Shown here in pieces: positions 32,419 through 43,123 of a DNA stretch of 64,000 nt. The stretch covers positions 3,121,022 to 3,185,021 of the forward strand of contig NW_006917091.1 in the NCBI RefSeq assembly GCF_000516985.1, in the 5' to 3' direction. A program made the translations under genes and the position numbers. The stretch comes from Pestalotiopsis fici W106-1 (taxonomy: Eukaryota > Ascomycota > Sordariomycetes > Amphisphaeriales > Sporocadaceae). The stretch's first letter is position 1, and each line of letters opens with the position of its first letter. The notes below the pieces were generated by a model. That model worked only from the letters and a program-made list of their open reading frames with translations, was not told the DNA's origin and did not search any database.

Positions 32419-34194
32419 CTAAACCTTGATCCAGCGTCCCATCCAGCACTGGTTCACTTCTTTCGCCTCGTCCACGAGTCCCAACTCCAGAAGCAGCTGG
32501 ACTACGCCTCGCACAGAAGTGTACAGCGATGAGCTGATCCAGGCATGTGTCGGCGCCGTATGCTCGCCGATCAGAATAACATTTTGCTCAGTCTCGTGGT
32601 ACGAGGGGATATACAGTCTGTGCTGCTCCACATCCGGGCGCGTCCAGCTTGTTGCAATATGACGCTCGTTCAGCCAGCAAACCCTTTCGTAATCACCCGT
32701 GTACAGATCACGCACTTGTTCGCCGTGAAGGTCGGCGATTGCGTCAAGCACAATACTGACGTGCTCCTCGTCGCTCAGGCTGGCAAAGCGACTTGACCAG
32801 TCGCCACCGCGGTAGTGCATAATCAGTCCTGGCCTTCCCGTCTCGTTGAGATTGTATACGGGATAGTACAATGCTCCAACGGCGGCGTCTCGGGGAGTCG
32901 AGTATCCGCCAAAAATGGGCCTCTCCTCCTGCTCCCAGAAACGCTCGCTAAACAGCAGCGCGACTTTGCAAGCGTCCTTGAACCTTAGACCTCGCTCCGA
33001 CATGGCTCGCGTCTTGACCGATGAAAACGACGGCAGAGACATCATTCGTGTCATGGTGAACGGGACTGCAAGCATGGTGTAATCATAGTCCTTGGATTGG
33101 TCGGATTGCGGCTTCATTGTCGTTGTATTGACACCCGGTTCAATCCACGACAGGCGCGTCCCAGTAATCTCTCCACCTTGATCAGATATCGCCTCGATCT
33201 CTCGGACCTGTCTGTTCAATCTCAAACGGTTTTGAACGTGTGGGACGATGGCTTGTGAGAGGCGACTGAATCCACCGTCGACACATTTCCATTCCGTCTC
33301 GGCAATGGCGCTTGCACCGCCGTCTTGGGCGAGATTGGAATTGTGATTCATCTCGTCCCAAAAGACATCGTAGTCGGTAGCAGTATGAATAGCGTCCGTC
33401 ACATTGGTGCTCGCGTTCCAGATATTTCGCAGCATGCTCTGCTGGCTGACCTCATCGAGGCCTTGCTCCATCACACGCTCGTGCAGCCTCCAAACGTCGC
33501 GCTGCATCTCCTTGATGGTTGTCGTGTTCATCAAGATCGAGTTCATTTTGGCCTTCATGTCTTTGTACTCTTGAATCTCCATTGGAGCTGGTTTGCCCAG
33601 ACTTGAATTTGCCGCAATGTCGGCACGGGTAGGGACGCCACCATCAGAGAGTCGTCCGGTACCGAGCGCCAAAAGTTCGTTGGGTGAATGCTGAATCCAT
33701 GGTATGAGGTCAAGGTGGAGGCTCGAATGGTTGTCGCGGTTCATGTCGTTTAGCCAGTCTATGAGCTGAAACGTCATGGCGTGGTCAGAGTACTCGATGG
33801 TTTCATTGCTGTCTTTGTACTTTGCGCGGTAGGGTAGGCGCATGGGTCCCATCTCGGCCCATTCCTGCGTGCCGCCAATATTGGAAACGGTACGCAAGCG
33901 CCCGCCGACCCGATTGTCTGCTTCGAGTAGCTCCCAGTTGTGAATGCCAACACTCTCCAACATGAGGGCCGTAGTCAAGCCAGTAATGCCGGCTCCAACA
34001 ATGGCAATGGATTTGTTCTTGACTTGGTCGACATTGTCTGGTCGCGAAGTGTTGGCAATCGAGGCAACGCCGTCAAACCATGCGCCCAGTGAGTCAAAGT
34101 CTTTGAGAAGCGGTTTGCGGAGATCCGTGGCTATAGCACAAGACGTGAGACCCAAAAATATGGAAAACTTGCTCAAAGGCCTCGAAAGCAACAT
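32419..34194 (-). CDS. Secreted L-amino-acid-oxidase-type flavin amine oxidase
   Basis: A single-exon 591-residue protein. An N-terminal signal peptide (FSIFLGLTSCAIATD) is followed by the dinucleotide-binding motif IAIVGAGITGLTTALML, then EADNRVGGRLRT and EMGPMRLPYR, which is diagnostic of L-amino-acid oxidases. The C-terminal FAD-contact motif reads VILIGEHTAPTHAWISSSL. The enzymes deaminate L-amino acids to keto acids, releasing ammonia and H2O2. Extracellular fungal versions serve nitrogen scavenging and can be antimicrobial through peroxide. N-glycosylation sequons occur in the first half. It is convergent with secreted amidase B, so amide hydrolysis and amino-acid oxidation could act on the same extracellular pool. 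The amino-acid preference is not visible. Confidence 0.9.
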   Translation of the reverse strand: MLLSRPLSKFSIFLGLTSCAIATDLRKPLLKDFDSLGAWFDGVASIANTSRPDNVDQVKNKSIAIVGAGITGLTTALMLESVGIHNWELLEADNRVGGRLRTVSNIGGTQEWAEMGPMRLPYRAKYKDSNETIEYSDHAMTFQLIDWLNDMNRDNHSSLHLDLIPWIQHSPNELLALGTGRLSDGGVPTRADIAANSSLGKPAPMEIQEYKDMKAKMNSILMNTTTIKEMQRDVWRLHERVMEQGLDEVSQQSMLRNIWNASTNVTDAIHTATDYDVFWDEMNHNSNLAQDGGASAIAETEWKCVDGGFSRLSQAIVPHVQNRLRLNRQVREIEAISDQGGEITGTRLSWIEPGVNTTTMKPQSDQSKDYDYTMLAVPFTMTRMMSLPSFSSVKTRAMSERGLRFKDACKVALLFSERFWEQEERPIFGGYSTPRDAAVGALYYPVYNLNETGRPGLIMHYRGGDWSSRFASLSDEEHVSIVLDAIADLHGEQVRDLYTGDYERVCWLNERHIATSWTRPDVEQHRLYIPSYHETEQNVILIGEHTAPTHAWISSSLYTSVRGVVQLLLELGLVDEAKEVNQCWMGRWIKV

Positions 34195-35138
34195 GATGGC
34201 ACTCGATCAAGAAAATGTTTTGTTGCTAGTAGGATGCCCTTGGCGGTTGTCCTATTCGGTTGCATTTAAAGATTGACGCAACCATATTTAATGCTTCACT
34301 CGATTACCCATCATTTTGAAATCATGGGCCGACATTTGATACTGGTCGTGGATCCAAAGGCGATCATTAGCCTCAAGGGTACTCGAACATACTATAATGT
34401 CGAGCAGTATATAACGCACTCCCTTGACGGCCAGCAAGGTGATCCACGTTCTATTTTCTTGGCTGCGTTTTTGCTCTGCTAACCTGCTAGGGTAAGTGTT
34501 CTGCCACGGCACCTTGATGACCATTATTATAGAATACCATAATGTCAATCTTGGCGCATGTAATATTAGTTTGGATAATATGGGACCTAGTAGACATTGA
34601 GTTGCATCATTATAGCCTCGTCATGACGTTCCAAGGACTTTTCACAAGCGGACGGACCCGGGCATCCTAGACTCGGCGGACCTTGTGGCTGGACCTCGAT
34701 GCCACACGACGGTCTAGGAAACGATAGCTCAGTGGTGGTTATTCATGCAAGTCATCGATAGAAACTTTGTGGACATTACAGTCATGGTATCTTTTATGTA
34801 ACGTAAATGAGCTGTGGCATCATCAATTTACATGTTTGTAATATGGATAGTTTCGTTATTGCCTAGTGCCGAATTTTTGCTATAGTGGTTAGGGGAGTAT
34901 TTGGGCAATATTGGAAAAAGTGCAGACATTATTGATTAACGTGGTTTCTTGGCATGACCGGCACAGTTTGAACCAGTAGTGGTGTGTTGGAAGAAAGAAA
35001 CATGGTCTTCAAGAAATAGTTGAGAATTTTGTCTCACAGACCGACGAGTTCAAGTATGTTTAGATACCTGTGCCCTTGCGTGCTTGTCTTGTGCTATCAT
35101 GTCTCGACGCGTCTATGGAATCCAACGAAACACAACTT
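34195..35138. other. Intergenic region
   Basis: About 940 bases between the promoter of the amino-acid oxidase and the 3' end of the DHA2 transporter. Only short frames occur; no feature is recognised. Confidence 0.4.
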
Positions 35139-37280
35139 TCACTTTTCCTTTAGCTCATCCTTGCGAGCCTCCTCCTTGAGCCTTTCGTCGTCCGGCCGGT
35201 GCAGCTCCAATTGTGGCATCAAAAAGAAGGCCACCACAAAACCAAGAGCAGCCAGTGCAGCTCCCACGTAAAAGATGATTTTGAAGGACTTAGTGTATGC
35301 AGGAATCAGTGCCGCGCGAATTCGTGTGGCCTGGTCGTCGGAAAGCGTTTCGAGATATTCTTGAGGGTTGTCGATTAGTGTGTCGTACGCTTCGGAATCA
35401 AGCTCCAGCGTGGACAATGATGCTTTGACAACATTGTTCCTTGGGAGAATTAGCATCTACCCATGTAGAACCTTGTGAAAGTCTTGGCTTACAGGATTGT
35501 ACCACAGACGGCAAGTCCGAATGTGGCTCCGAGATTCCTGACAAAGCTGCAAAAACGAGTGTCAGTGGTGTGGATACATGTTTCAATCTTTGGGCTACTG
35601 ACTTTCGGAAAGATGTAACAACAGCCATGTCGCTTCGTGGGACACCAGATTGGATAGCTATAAGAGCACTAGTAAAACGTCAGTACGAAGCATGTTGATA
35701 AAGAGGCAGGACCGCGAGGAACTATACGGTTGAAGAGTATTCCCGACCCCGACTCCAATAAGCAAAGAATAACCAATTTGCTTGCCAAGACCAGAGGTCT
35801 CATCAAGGGTAGCCATGAGGCCAAGACCAATTGCCCAGCAAAGCCATCCAAAGAGAATACATTCTCGGTACCGACCGACCCAATGCACTATGAGTCCCGA
35901 GAATGTGCTACTTGCTGTCTGCACCAATGTGATGGGTAGTAACATGACTCCCGCCTTGGTTGACGAGTAATTGTAGACTAATTGGTAAAAGGTGGGAATA
36001 TAGTATATCTGGACGACAAAATTCCAACCATTTAATGCCATGGTAAGGCAGGCTCCGATGGTCATGCGACTGCGGAAAATTTCCACTGTAGCATGTCAGT
36101 AATTGATATGAGACTCGATAATCTGTGGTATTTGTGGCTTACATGGTACAAGAGGAAATTTGGGGCCCTTCCATTGCCAGAGGACAAAAGAAACGCACAC
36201 GAATGCGCCGACTAGAATGCTGACAAGAACGGCTGGAGAGTTCCACGAGTACTCTCCTCCTCCCCATGTTAGACCCAGCATGAGGCCAACAGCTCCAGCA
36301 AGAGCTAACCCAATGCCGACAAAGTCAATTGCGCGCACCTTTCTGTCTCTTTGCATTAACACCGTGAAGATCGTGTGGAGCTATACATTACTTACAGCTT
36401 CCAGTCGCCCTTGACGTTCTTCAGGGGCATAAAGAACACTACGGTTGCAGTCGAGAGTACGGTAAGTGGTAGATTGAGGCGAAAGATCCATCGCCATGAG
36501 TCGCTGGACTTGGAGGAAAGCGCTCCCCCGATAACGGGGCCGATGCCGTTGGCCAGAGCTGTCACTGCACCCTAAGTATGCAATTTTGTCAGTACAATAT
36601 TGATGGAGAGGAACCGGTTCTCATCTTTGAAGACTCACCAAAATGCCCTGATATTTGCCCCTTTCGCGCAGGGGAACAACATCGCTCACAATCATCTGAG
36701 CAATGGTCATGAGGCCACCCCCTCCAAAACCCGTAAAGCAGCGAAATATGATGAGTTGCGTGGCAGTCTGAGCCAACGACGCCGCTAGCGATCCAAAGAA
36801 GAAAATTCCTAGTCCGATGAGTAGGATCACTTTGCGTGACCAAATGTCAGACAGTCGACCGTATAGCAGCTGGCCGATAGTTGAGGTTCTGGATGGTACG
36901 TCAGTTGGTCTCGAAACGCATAGAGCATTCGCGGGCTAGGACATTACTGCTTACATGAAATAACCGTTAGCAATCCAGGACATTTGTTGGCTAGCATGCA
37001 GCGCATTGCCAACAATGCTTAAACTGGCTGCCAGTGTTGTTTGGTCCATGAGTGCCACCAGATCTATGCTGGCGCACGCAAGAAATATCTAGATGCGTCA
37101 CGGTTACCCACGTCCATATAGTTTATACTCGCACATGAAAGGATTTCTCACCATGATGATCTTGCCTCTTGAAACATAGTTGGTTTGTTCGTTGAACACA
37201 ATTTTCTCTTCTCGTGAGGCTGGCGCAATGTCCTGTGTAGCATCGTGTACAGTCAAACGGTTCTCCGCATTTGCAGCCAT
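35139..37280 (-). CDS. MFS multidrug exporter, DHA2 (14-span) family
   Basis: A multi-exon gene from the ATG at 37280 (MAANAENR) to a stop at 35139. After a hydrophilic N-terminus the order is: IFLACASIDLVALMDQTTLAAS (TM1 with the DHA2 D-Q-T signature), GQLLYGRLSDIWSRKV (loop 2-3, motif A), IIFRCFTGFGGGGLM and VPLRERGKYQGIL (motif C region), GIGPVIGGAL, then the extra central spans and a charged C-terminal tail (RPDDERLKEEARKDELKEK). DHA2 members export toxic or secondary-metabolite compounds using the proton gradient at the plasma membrane. Divergent from the PLP-rhodanese gene with about 880 bases between. The exon joins that I tested keep frame, but I did not check all. Confidence 0.85.
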
Positions 37281-38159
37281 GACTACACCATGTGATGAAT
37301 AAAAGAATGAGATGGAATCTTTGATAGGGAGAAGCTCTTGTGATCGCGGGCAAGGGAAACAAACAAGAAGTTTACTTTTGTCCGAGAAATGTGCTACTTG
37401 CAGGGGTTCAACTCTGTAAGAGACAAGGCCTATATTCTGTACCGACTTCGATGAGGAAAAACACAGAAAGGCCAAGAAATCATGAGCGCATGAAAACGGC
37501 TTGGAAAAATTGCAAAATGTTGGAACTACCCGGCGGAGCACCCTTTCCAGCAAGGTAGCTGATGCTAGGTAATGCCAAGTATGCCAAGAGCCTTGGGCTA
37601 CGATCGCCAGCAAGCACAACACATGTATGTTTCAAAGTGTAGCCGTCAAGGTTGAATTATACAAGAAAGACCATGACAACAAATTTCGCGCGAGCCATTT
37701 CGATATCTTTATTACGTTAAAGTATCCTAGAGATGTCGTGATCATGCAGAGGCAACAAGGGCCGAGAGGTGCGTGTTGGTGGGTCATTGCAGAAACCACC
37801 CAAAGCATGGTTGGAATGCTGTTTCACGGCTGGAAGATCGGTAATCTGTACATGTAGCGATTTTATGACAAGACATACTAGAATTTATGATCAGAGATAC
37901 TTGCGGCTTCAGTTTCCGGAAATGGCAATGATAATCTAAACGACAGACGCAGAGTGGCCATCACGGTGGTAGTCATTCTGAAGGCCTCATGCTGAGTACT
38001 TTTGTGTCACTGCGTTCTGAGGGTGCCATGTGATGAGACCATTTCATCGTCGATGAATTTTCTTTTGCTTTGCACCCGGGCGGTGGTAGTTATTATCGTT
38101 ATATACGAGCCCTCGGCCGGAAGTTTGGCCCCAAGCTGAGTCTCAATCTTTGCTCGACA
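37281..38159. other. Divergent promoter region, DHA2 exporter and PLP-rhodanese gene
   Basis: About 880 bases shared upstream by two divergent genes. Co-regulation from this interval is plausible. I see no specific operator motif. Confidence 0.4.
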
Positions 38160-40036
38160 ATGTCACCCACAATGGAGAAACGAAACAACTTGAACGTCTA
38201 CAAGGGGCCAGAAGCACTAAAGGATTACTTCAATCCAGATGTTGCACCTCCACTGCCCTTGGTCGAGTTACCAGAGGTCCTGAACCCCTACAAACAAGAC
38301 GGTGTTCACATCTATGCCAAGATGATGACGATGCATCCCGCAAACAATGTAAAAGCCATGCCAGGTGAGAGAGAAAGTAAAGACTGATGAGGATGTAATT
38401 TTGCTGACATTCTTTCTTCCAGCGCTTAATCTTTTACAAAACCATCAGGACTGTGACAAGACCAAGACAGTCGTCGAGTATAGTTCTGGCTCAACTGTCA
38501 TTTCCATGAGTCTGGTGTCCAAGGTTCTACCAGGGTTTGGTGATGTGCACGCATATCTCAGCAACAAGACAACGGCGGCCAAAATCAAACTCATGCAATT
38601 CTTTGGGCTGAACATGTAAGTTGTTCTTCCACGATCTGCCGCTACATTTACAAGGAGTAACCAACGCCTTGCCGCAGTACTCTATTTGGAGGACCTTCTC
38701 AGCCTGAACCATTGGACGAGCGCGGCGGTATCATGGCTGCACGCCGATGGGCACAGCAGGATGATACAGTCATCAACCCAAACCAGTACGAAAATGAAGA
38801 CGTATGTATTTTTGTTGCATTGTCGCAACATTCTTGGCACAACTGATCATTGTCTTGGCAGAATTGGAAAGCGCATGTTCGATGGACAGGTCCTCAGATA
38901 TATGAGCAGCTCCCCGAGATAAATGTCATCTGTGCCGGCATGGGGACTTCTGGTAAGCAGGGTCGTCTTGAATGACTGCGCAATTTTTCTGACCCCATTC
39001 AAGGTACAATGAGTGGCCTGGGAACTTACTTTAAAGAAAAGAAACCATCCGTGTTTCGTCTGGGGTAGGTCTGCCTCTATCACATTATACCAATGATTTC
39101 TGACAACTCGCTTGACAGCGTTTGCACAGCCGCTGGAGATAGAGTCCCCGGCCCGCGATCCCTAGCTCTGTTGGGACCTGTCGAGTTTCCTTGGAAATCG
39201 GCTGTCGACAAGGTCGAAGAAGTGGGCTCTCACGACTCGTATTATCTATCTCTTCAGCTTTGTCGTCACGGAATCGTCAGTGGTCCATCTTCTGGATTCA
39301 ATCTGAAAGGTCTGTACCAATTCATTGACGACAGAAAAGCCGCCGGGACACTCTCGGATTTGGCGGGAGAAGATGGTCAGATTCACTGTGTCTCCCTCTG
39401 CTGTGATCTTCCATACCAGTATATCAACGAATACTTTGACAAGCTTGGCCCTGAACACTTTCCTAGCGTTCAAAACGCTGTAAGAAATCTCTTATTGGAA
39501 TGAAAACTCGGCTTCATACTGACCAAAGTGTTCAGGAACTGTCTGATGTAGATCTGTTTCGCTACGACGAAGCATGGGAGAGGGAAGCTCTTTCTGTTCT
39601 AGGCGATTTTTACCGACTCGACAAGACCATAGCCAAGGACGTCTTGTTGCTCGCAACGAAGAAATGCCACACGGACCGCCTCGGCTGGGAAGAGCTTGTT
39701 CCTCCACTTCAAGGCACAGTGATTATTGATTTAAGACAACCCGAAGATTACAATCTGTTCAGTCTCCCAGGGTCGATCAACATCCCGACTGTGAAAATGG
39801 GATGTGACAGGCCATTCTCAGATGCGTCCACTCTTGTTTCTCTTTGGCGCAACTTGATGTCCAAAGTAAACTCGGACGCTAGCGAGATCAACATGGGAAT
39901 TCAAGGTAAGCGTTCCTTGTTCATTTGCTACAATGGAGATGCTGCTCGAGTGGCAACAAGCGTCTGTCGAGCGAATGGCCATAGCGCTGATAGTCTACGT
40001 GGTGGTACTGAGGCGCTATATAAATTGACCGTGTAA
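38160..40036 (+). CDS. Cysteine-synthase-like PLP enzyme fused to a rhodanese domain
   Basis: Seven exons (38160-38364, 38423-38615, 38678-38801, 38862-38952, 39004-39064, 39119-39479, 39536-40036) join in frame to 511 residues. The N-terminal ~350 residues are a fold-type II PLP enzyme of the O-acetylserine sulfhydrylase class: the PLP lysine falls in MHPANNVKAMPA, the substrate loop is YSSGSTVIS, and the phosphate-binding loop is ICAGMGTSGTMSG. The last ~130 residues are rhodanese-like (TVIIDLRQPEDYNLFSLPGSINIP). The presumed active-site Cys lies in SLFICYNGDAARVA, where the loop is shorter and atypical. The fusion suggests sulfur transfer coupled to beta-replacement on a serine derivative. 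The neighbouring 3-phosphoglycerate dehydrogenase, first enzyme of serine synthesis, supports a serine/cysteine-derived product. Exact substrate unknown. Confidence 0.85.
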
Positions 40037-40568
40037 ATGAAACTCTAGCAAAGTGGCATTAAGCCATCGGACACAGCTCGGGGATGAACAAATGAGATTT
40101 CCTGTCTATTCTAGCAACTCTGCACATATAATCATGATATTTCATCAGTATAACTAAATCTCCTATTGCAACGATGGAGTTAATTGCAAAGTCTTTTTGA
40201 GAAATCGTCATTCCATTCTAGGGGACCCTCTACCTGATATTACGTGCACACGTCTCACATGTAACAGTGAGTCAATTAATGTGCAAATCAATGGTGACGA
40301 TTTTGTCACGAGTCAATGATACTTGCCGCTTCAGATATTTACAGCGAATGCCGATCACTCTGAAGTGGCATGGGGTACGGAGAGAATCACCTTGTTGGTC
40401 CTGCTGCTTCTGCAATGTGGCTCCTATGCTACGGTACTTTTCCCAATATGCGAACCCTTTTGGTCTGTTTGTGAAGCACCAAATGTTTTAAAGGACCATA
40501 TAATGGTACGCCATGTCGGCCGATGCATATTTCATTCCCAAACACGTACCTCGAAAACATTCATTGCA
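40037..40568. other. Intergenic region
   Basis: About 530 bases between two plus-strand genes. A long frame upstream of 40569 is open but starts without ATG and its hydrophobic translation is not family-like, so it is taken as promoter and leader. Confidence 0.4.
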
Positions 40569-41873
40569 ATGACTATCAACACAAACATGAATTTCGCAGA
40601 GAGCGTCCCAAGAGGCCCTCCATCAGAGAGCAATTCTGTCCTGAGAAGCGTACAAGGTCTCAAGGTGCTGTTGCTAGAAGATATCGACAAAACAGGCAAA
40701 GACCTGCTAGCTTCTTACGGCTATGCAATCCAAGCTTTCGAACACGCTCTACCTGAGCACGAGTTGATCGAAAAGATTAGGCAAGGACGTCTTTCATGGT
40801 GCAAATGACCAGTAACACTAACACTCTAGTATTGATGCAGAGATGTGCACGTTATTGGCATCAGGTCGCAGACCATGCTGAATGCGCGGGTTCTGCAAGG
40901 AGCGAGAAACTTGGTGGCAATCGGGTGCTTCTGCATCGATACCAATCAAGTAGATCTAGATTATGCGACTCAAAGAAACATTGCGGTTTTCAATTCACCT
41001 TTCTCAAATTCACGCAGCGTGGCCGAGCTCATCATTGGCGAGCTGGTTGCCTTGGCGCGCCAGCTAGGTGACCGCTCAGCAGAGATGCACAATGGCATAT
41101 GGAACAAAACAAGTAATGGTTCTGTGGAGATCCGGGGCAAAAAGCTGGGTAAGAGAATTCAATTATTTCTCAACATTCCAAGGCGCTGGCTGAAAATGTA
41201 TTGCAAAATCGCAGGCATTATTGGCTACGGTCACGTCGGTTCACAGGTATCGGTGTTGGCGGAAGCCCTGGGGATGAAAGTCATATACCATGACATTCGT
41301 CCGGTCATGGGCGTTGGAAATGCTCAACAGATGAGTAGTCTCCATCAGTTGCTCCGTCACTCTGATTTTGTCACTCTTCACCTGCCTGAACAGTCACAGT
41401 ACATGGTGTCGTCCGCGCAGTTCAACTTGATGAAGCCTGGTTCCTACATACTCAATGCAAGCCGGGGTAGTGTTGTCGATATTCCGGCCTTGATCGCTGC
41501 AATGAAAACCGGTCAAATCCCCGGCGCAGCTCTAGATGTCTACCCGAGCGAGCCAGGCACGAATGGGTCAGGTTTTACTGTTGGATCGAATGACTGGATA
41601 GAGGAAATTCGTCAGCAGAAGAATATCATCTTGAGGCCACATATCGGCGGAACTACCGAGGAGGCACAACAAGCTACAGATGCCGAGGGTGCGTTTGCAA
41701 AGCCAGCCCTTGCGTTCTTTGCTAATACAGTCCTCGCAGTGGCTAAAAAATTGACTTTCTACATCAACACAGGGAATGCTGAGGCGTCTGTGAATCAGAT
41801 CAAGATACCTTGCACTACAAGCGGAGATGACAAGGTAAACATAATCCTCAAAGGCCACAAAGACGAAAGCTGA
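40569..41873 (+). CDS. D-3-phosphoglycerate dehydrogenase-like, without ACT domain
   Basis: Four exons (40569-40780, 40841-41148, 41215-41688, 41731-41873) join to 378 residues. It closely follows the yeast Ser3/Ser33 pattern: NLVAIGCFCIDTNQVDLDYA, FNSPFSNSRSVAELIIGEL, Rossmann motif IIGYGHVGSQ, and the catalytic Arg-Glu-His set (NASRGSVVD, DVYPSEP, RPHIGGTTEEA). The reaction is NAD-dependent oxidation of 3-phosphoglycerate, the entry to serine. The C-terminal ACT domain that usually gives serine feedback is missing: the protein stops about 20 residues after EASVNQIKIP. Intron 1 is a GC-AG intron (40781-40840) and intron 3 is 42 nt. Lack of feedback control fits a copy dedicated to a pathway needing serine, and the adjacent cysteine-synthase homologue agrees. 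The dedicated role is inference. Confidence 0.85.
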
Positions 41874-43123
41874 CTTGACGAGGCGCTCATGAGCGAGGAT
41901 TTGTCAATGCTTGCCCACCAAGGTATATCCAAGGAGCAGAGTTCATCCCGGGCGTGTCAATTGACAATATAATGATTTTCACCAACTTTAATACCCACCA
42001 GGTGAGCCCACACAATGCTGCTACTAGGATGAGGCAGGTTGGACCGTTCAGCTCTAATGTAAACTTCCACTGACTCGTGTACATCAATCTCAGGAGCAAC
42101 GTCACAGGTCCCTCAAGCAAGGTGTTTCTGGCAATATCACCGCTTGCAAGGTGGAGGACTCTTGGTACATCATGTAAGGTAACATCCAGCTAGATTGCTA
42201 GATTAGACAAAGCCATGCCATGTTTTCTAATCAAATGCCTCATTACTATCAGAGAAGCCATGGTCCACTACACAGAATCGACTCTTTCCTTGTGTCACCT
42301 AATAGTATATTGTGTGATTTCCTTGGCATCCAGGCCGCAAGTTTGTGCCGGGGTGCAGTGGAGTACAAGAATGATACGAAAGTGCAGAGGGCGGCTGATA
42401 GTTCCTAGAACAGGAAACGGATCACGCAACATAAATTCAGCCACTGTATCATTACACACCGTGTTCCTTCCAGGCACTTTCCCATTGATCTCAGTGGCTT
42501 GCCGACCCGCCAATATCACCTTGACGGCCAGGAAAATGCATTCTAGTAGGCAAAATATTCGAGGAGTTTTACTATGGAGATGGTATTAGCTTTCTAGGTC
42601 ACTCGCAACTGAAGTTTGATTGTGCACTGAAAAGATTGCCAAGAATGCACGTTAATTCAAGCAGCAGAAGCATTGTTGCCACGCCCGTGAGAACCTTTAT
42701 GGCACTTGGCGCCAGAAAATCATCTTGGCATGCAAACGACCCATGCCCTGAGCCAGAAAATACGCGGCCTGCCAAGAAAAGCTCGCCATATCAAGAAAAC
42801 AATGATCAAATCGTGCAAGGGACTTTTGAGACGAACATGGTTGCACTCGGCCGCCAAGAGCGGCCAAGATTTCTGTGTGAGATGACTGTTTTATTCCCGT
42901 ATGTCTGCTGATTGCTTAGTCTCCGCTTCAGCACGCAGTAATGTTGTGTCGACCACTACTGCTATGAGCCCTATCGAGAGGGCGGACCATGGCACAGGGG
43001 CAAATAATGGTATATAATGTTGCAATCACTTGTCCAACAATAAGGGCCAGTCGAATTACATTCATCATCCTCGAAACCAGACAGAAGTCTTTCATTACAT
43101 TTCTCTTTTTCCCATCTTGTATC
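41874..43123. other. Intergenic region
   Basis: About 1.25 kb. Frames on both strands (for example 42,215-42,589 plus and 41,887-42,120 minus) are short and unrecognised. A TATA box for the downstream transporter lies at 43,011. Confidence 0.4.
43011..43017 (+). promoter_or_regulatory. TATA box of the DAL5-type transporter
   Basis: TATATAA, 113 bases upstream of the ATG at 43124, at a normal fungal core-promoter distance. Confidence 0.4.

Noticed and set aside
6311..40036. A cycloserine-like pathway, since a ureohydrolase and a cysteine-synthase homologue occur in one window
   Set aside because: The two genes are 30 kb apart with many unrelated genes between them, and no ATP-grasp ligase, racemase or serine acetyltransferase is present.
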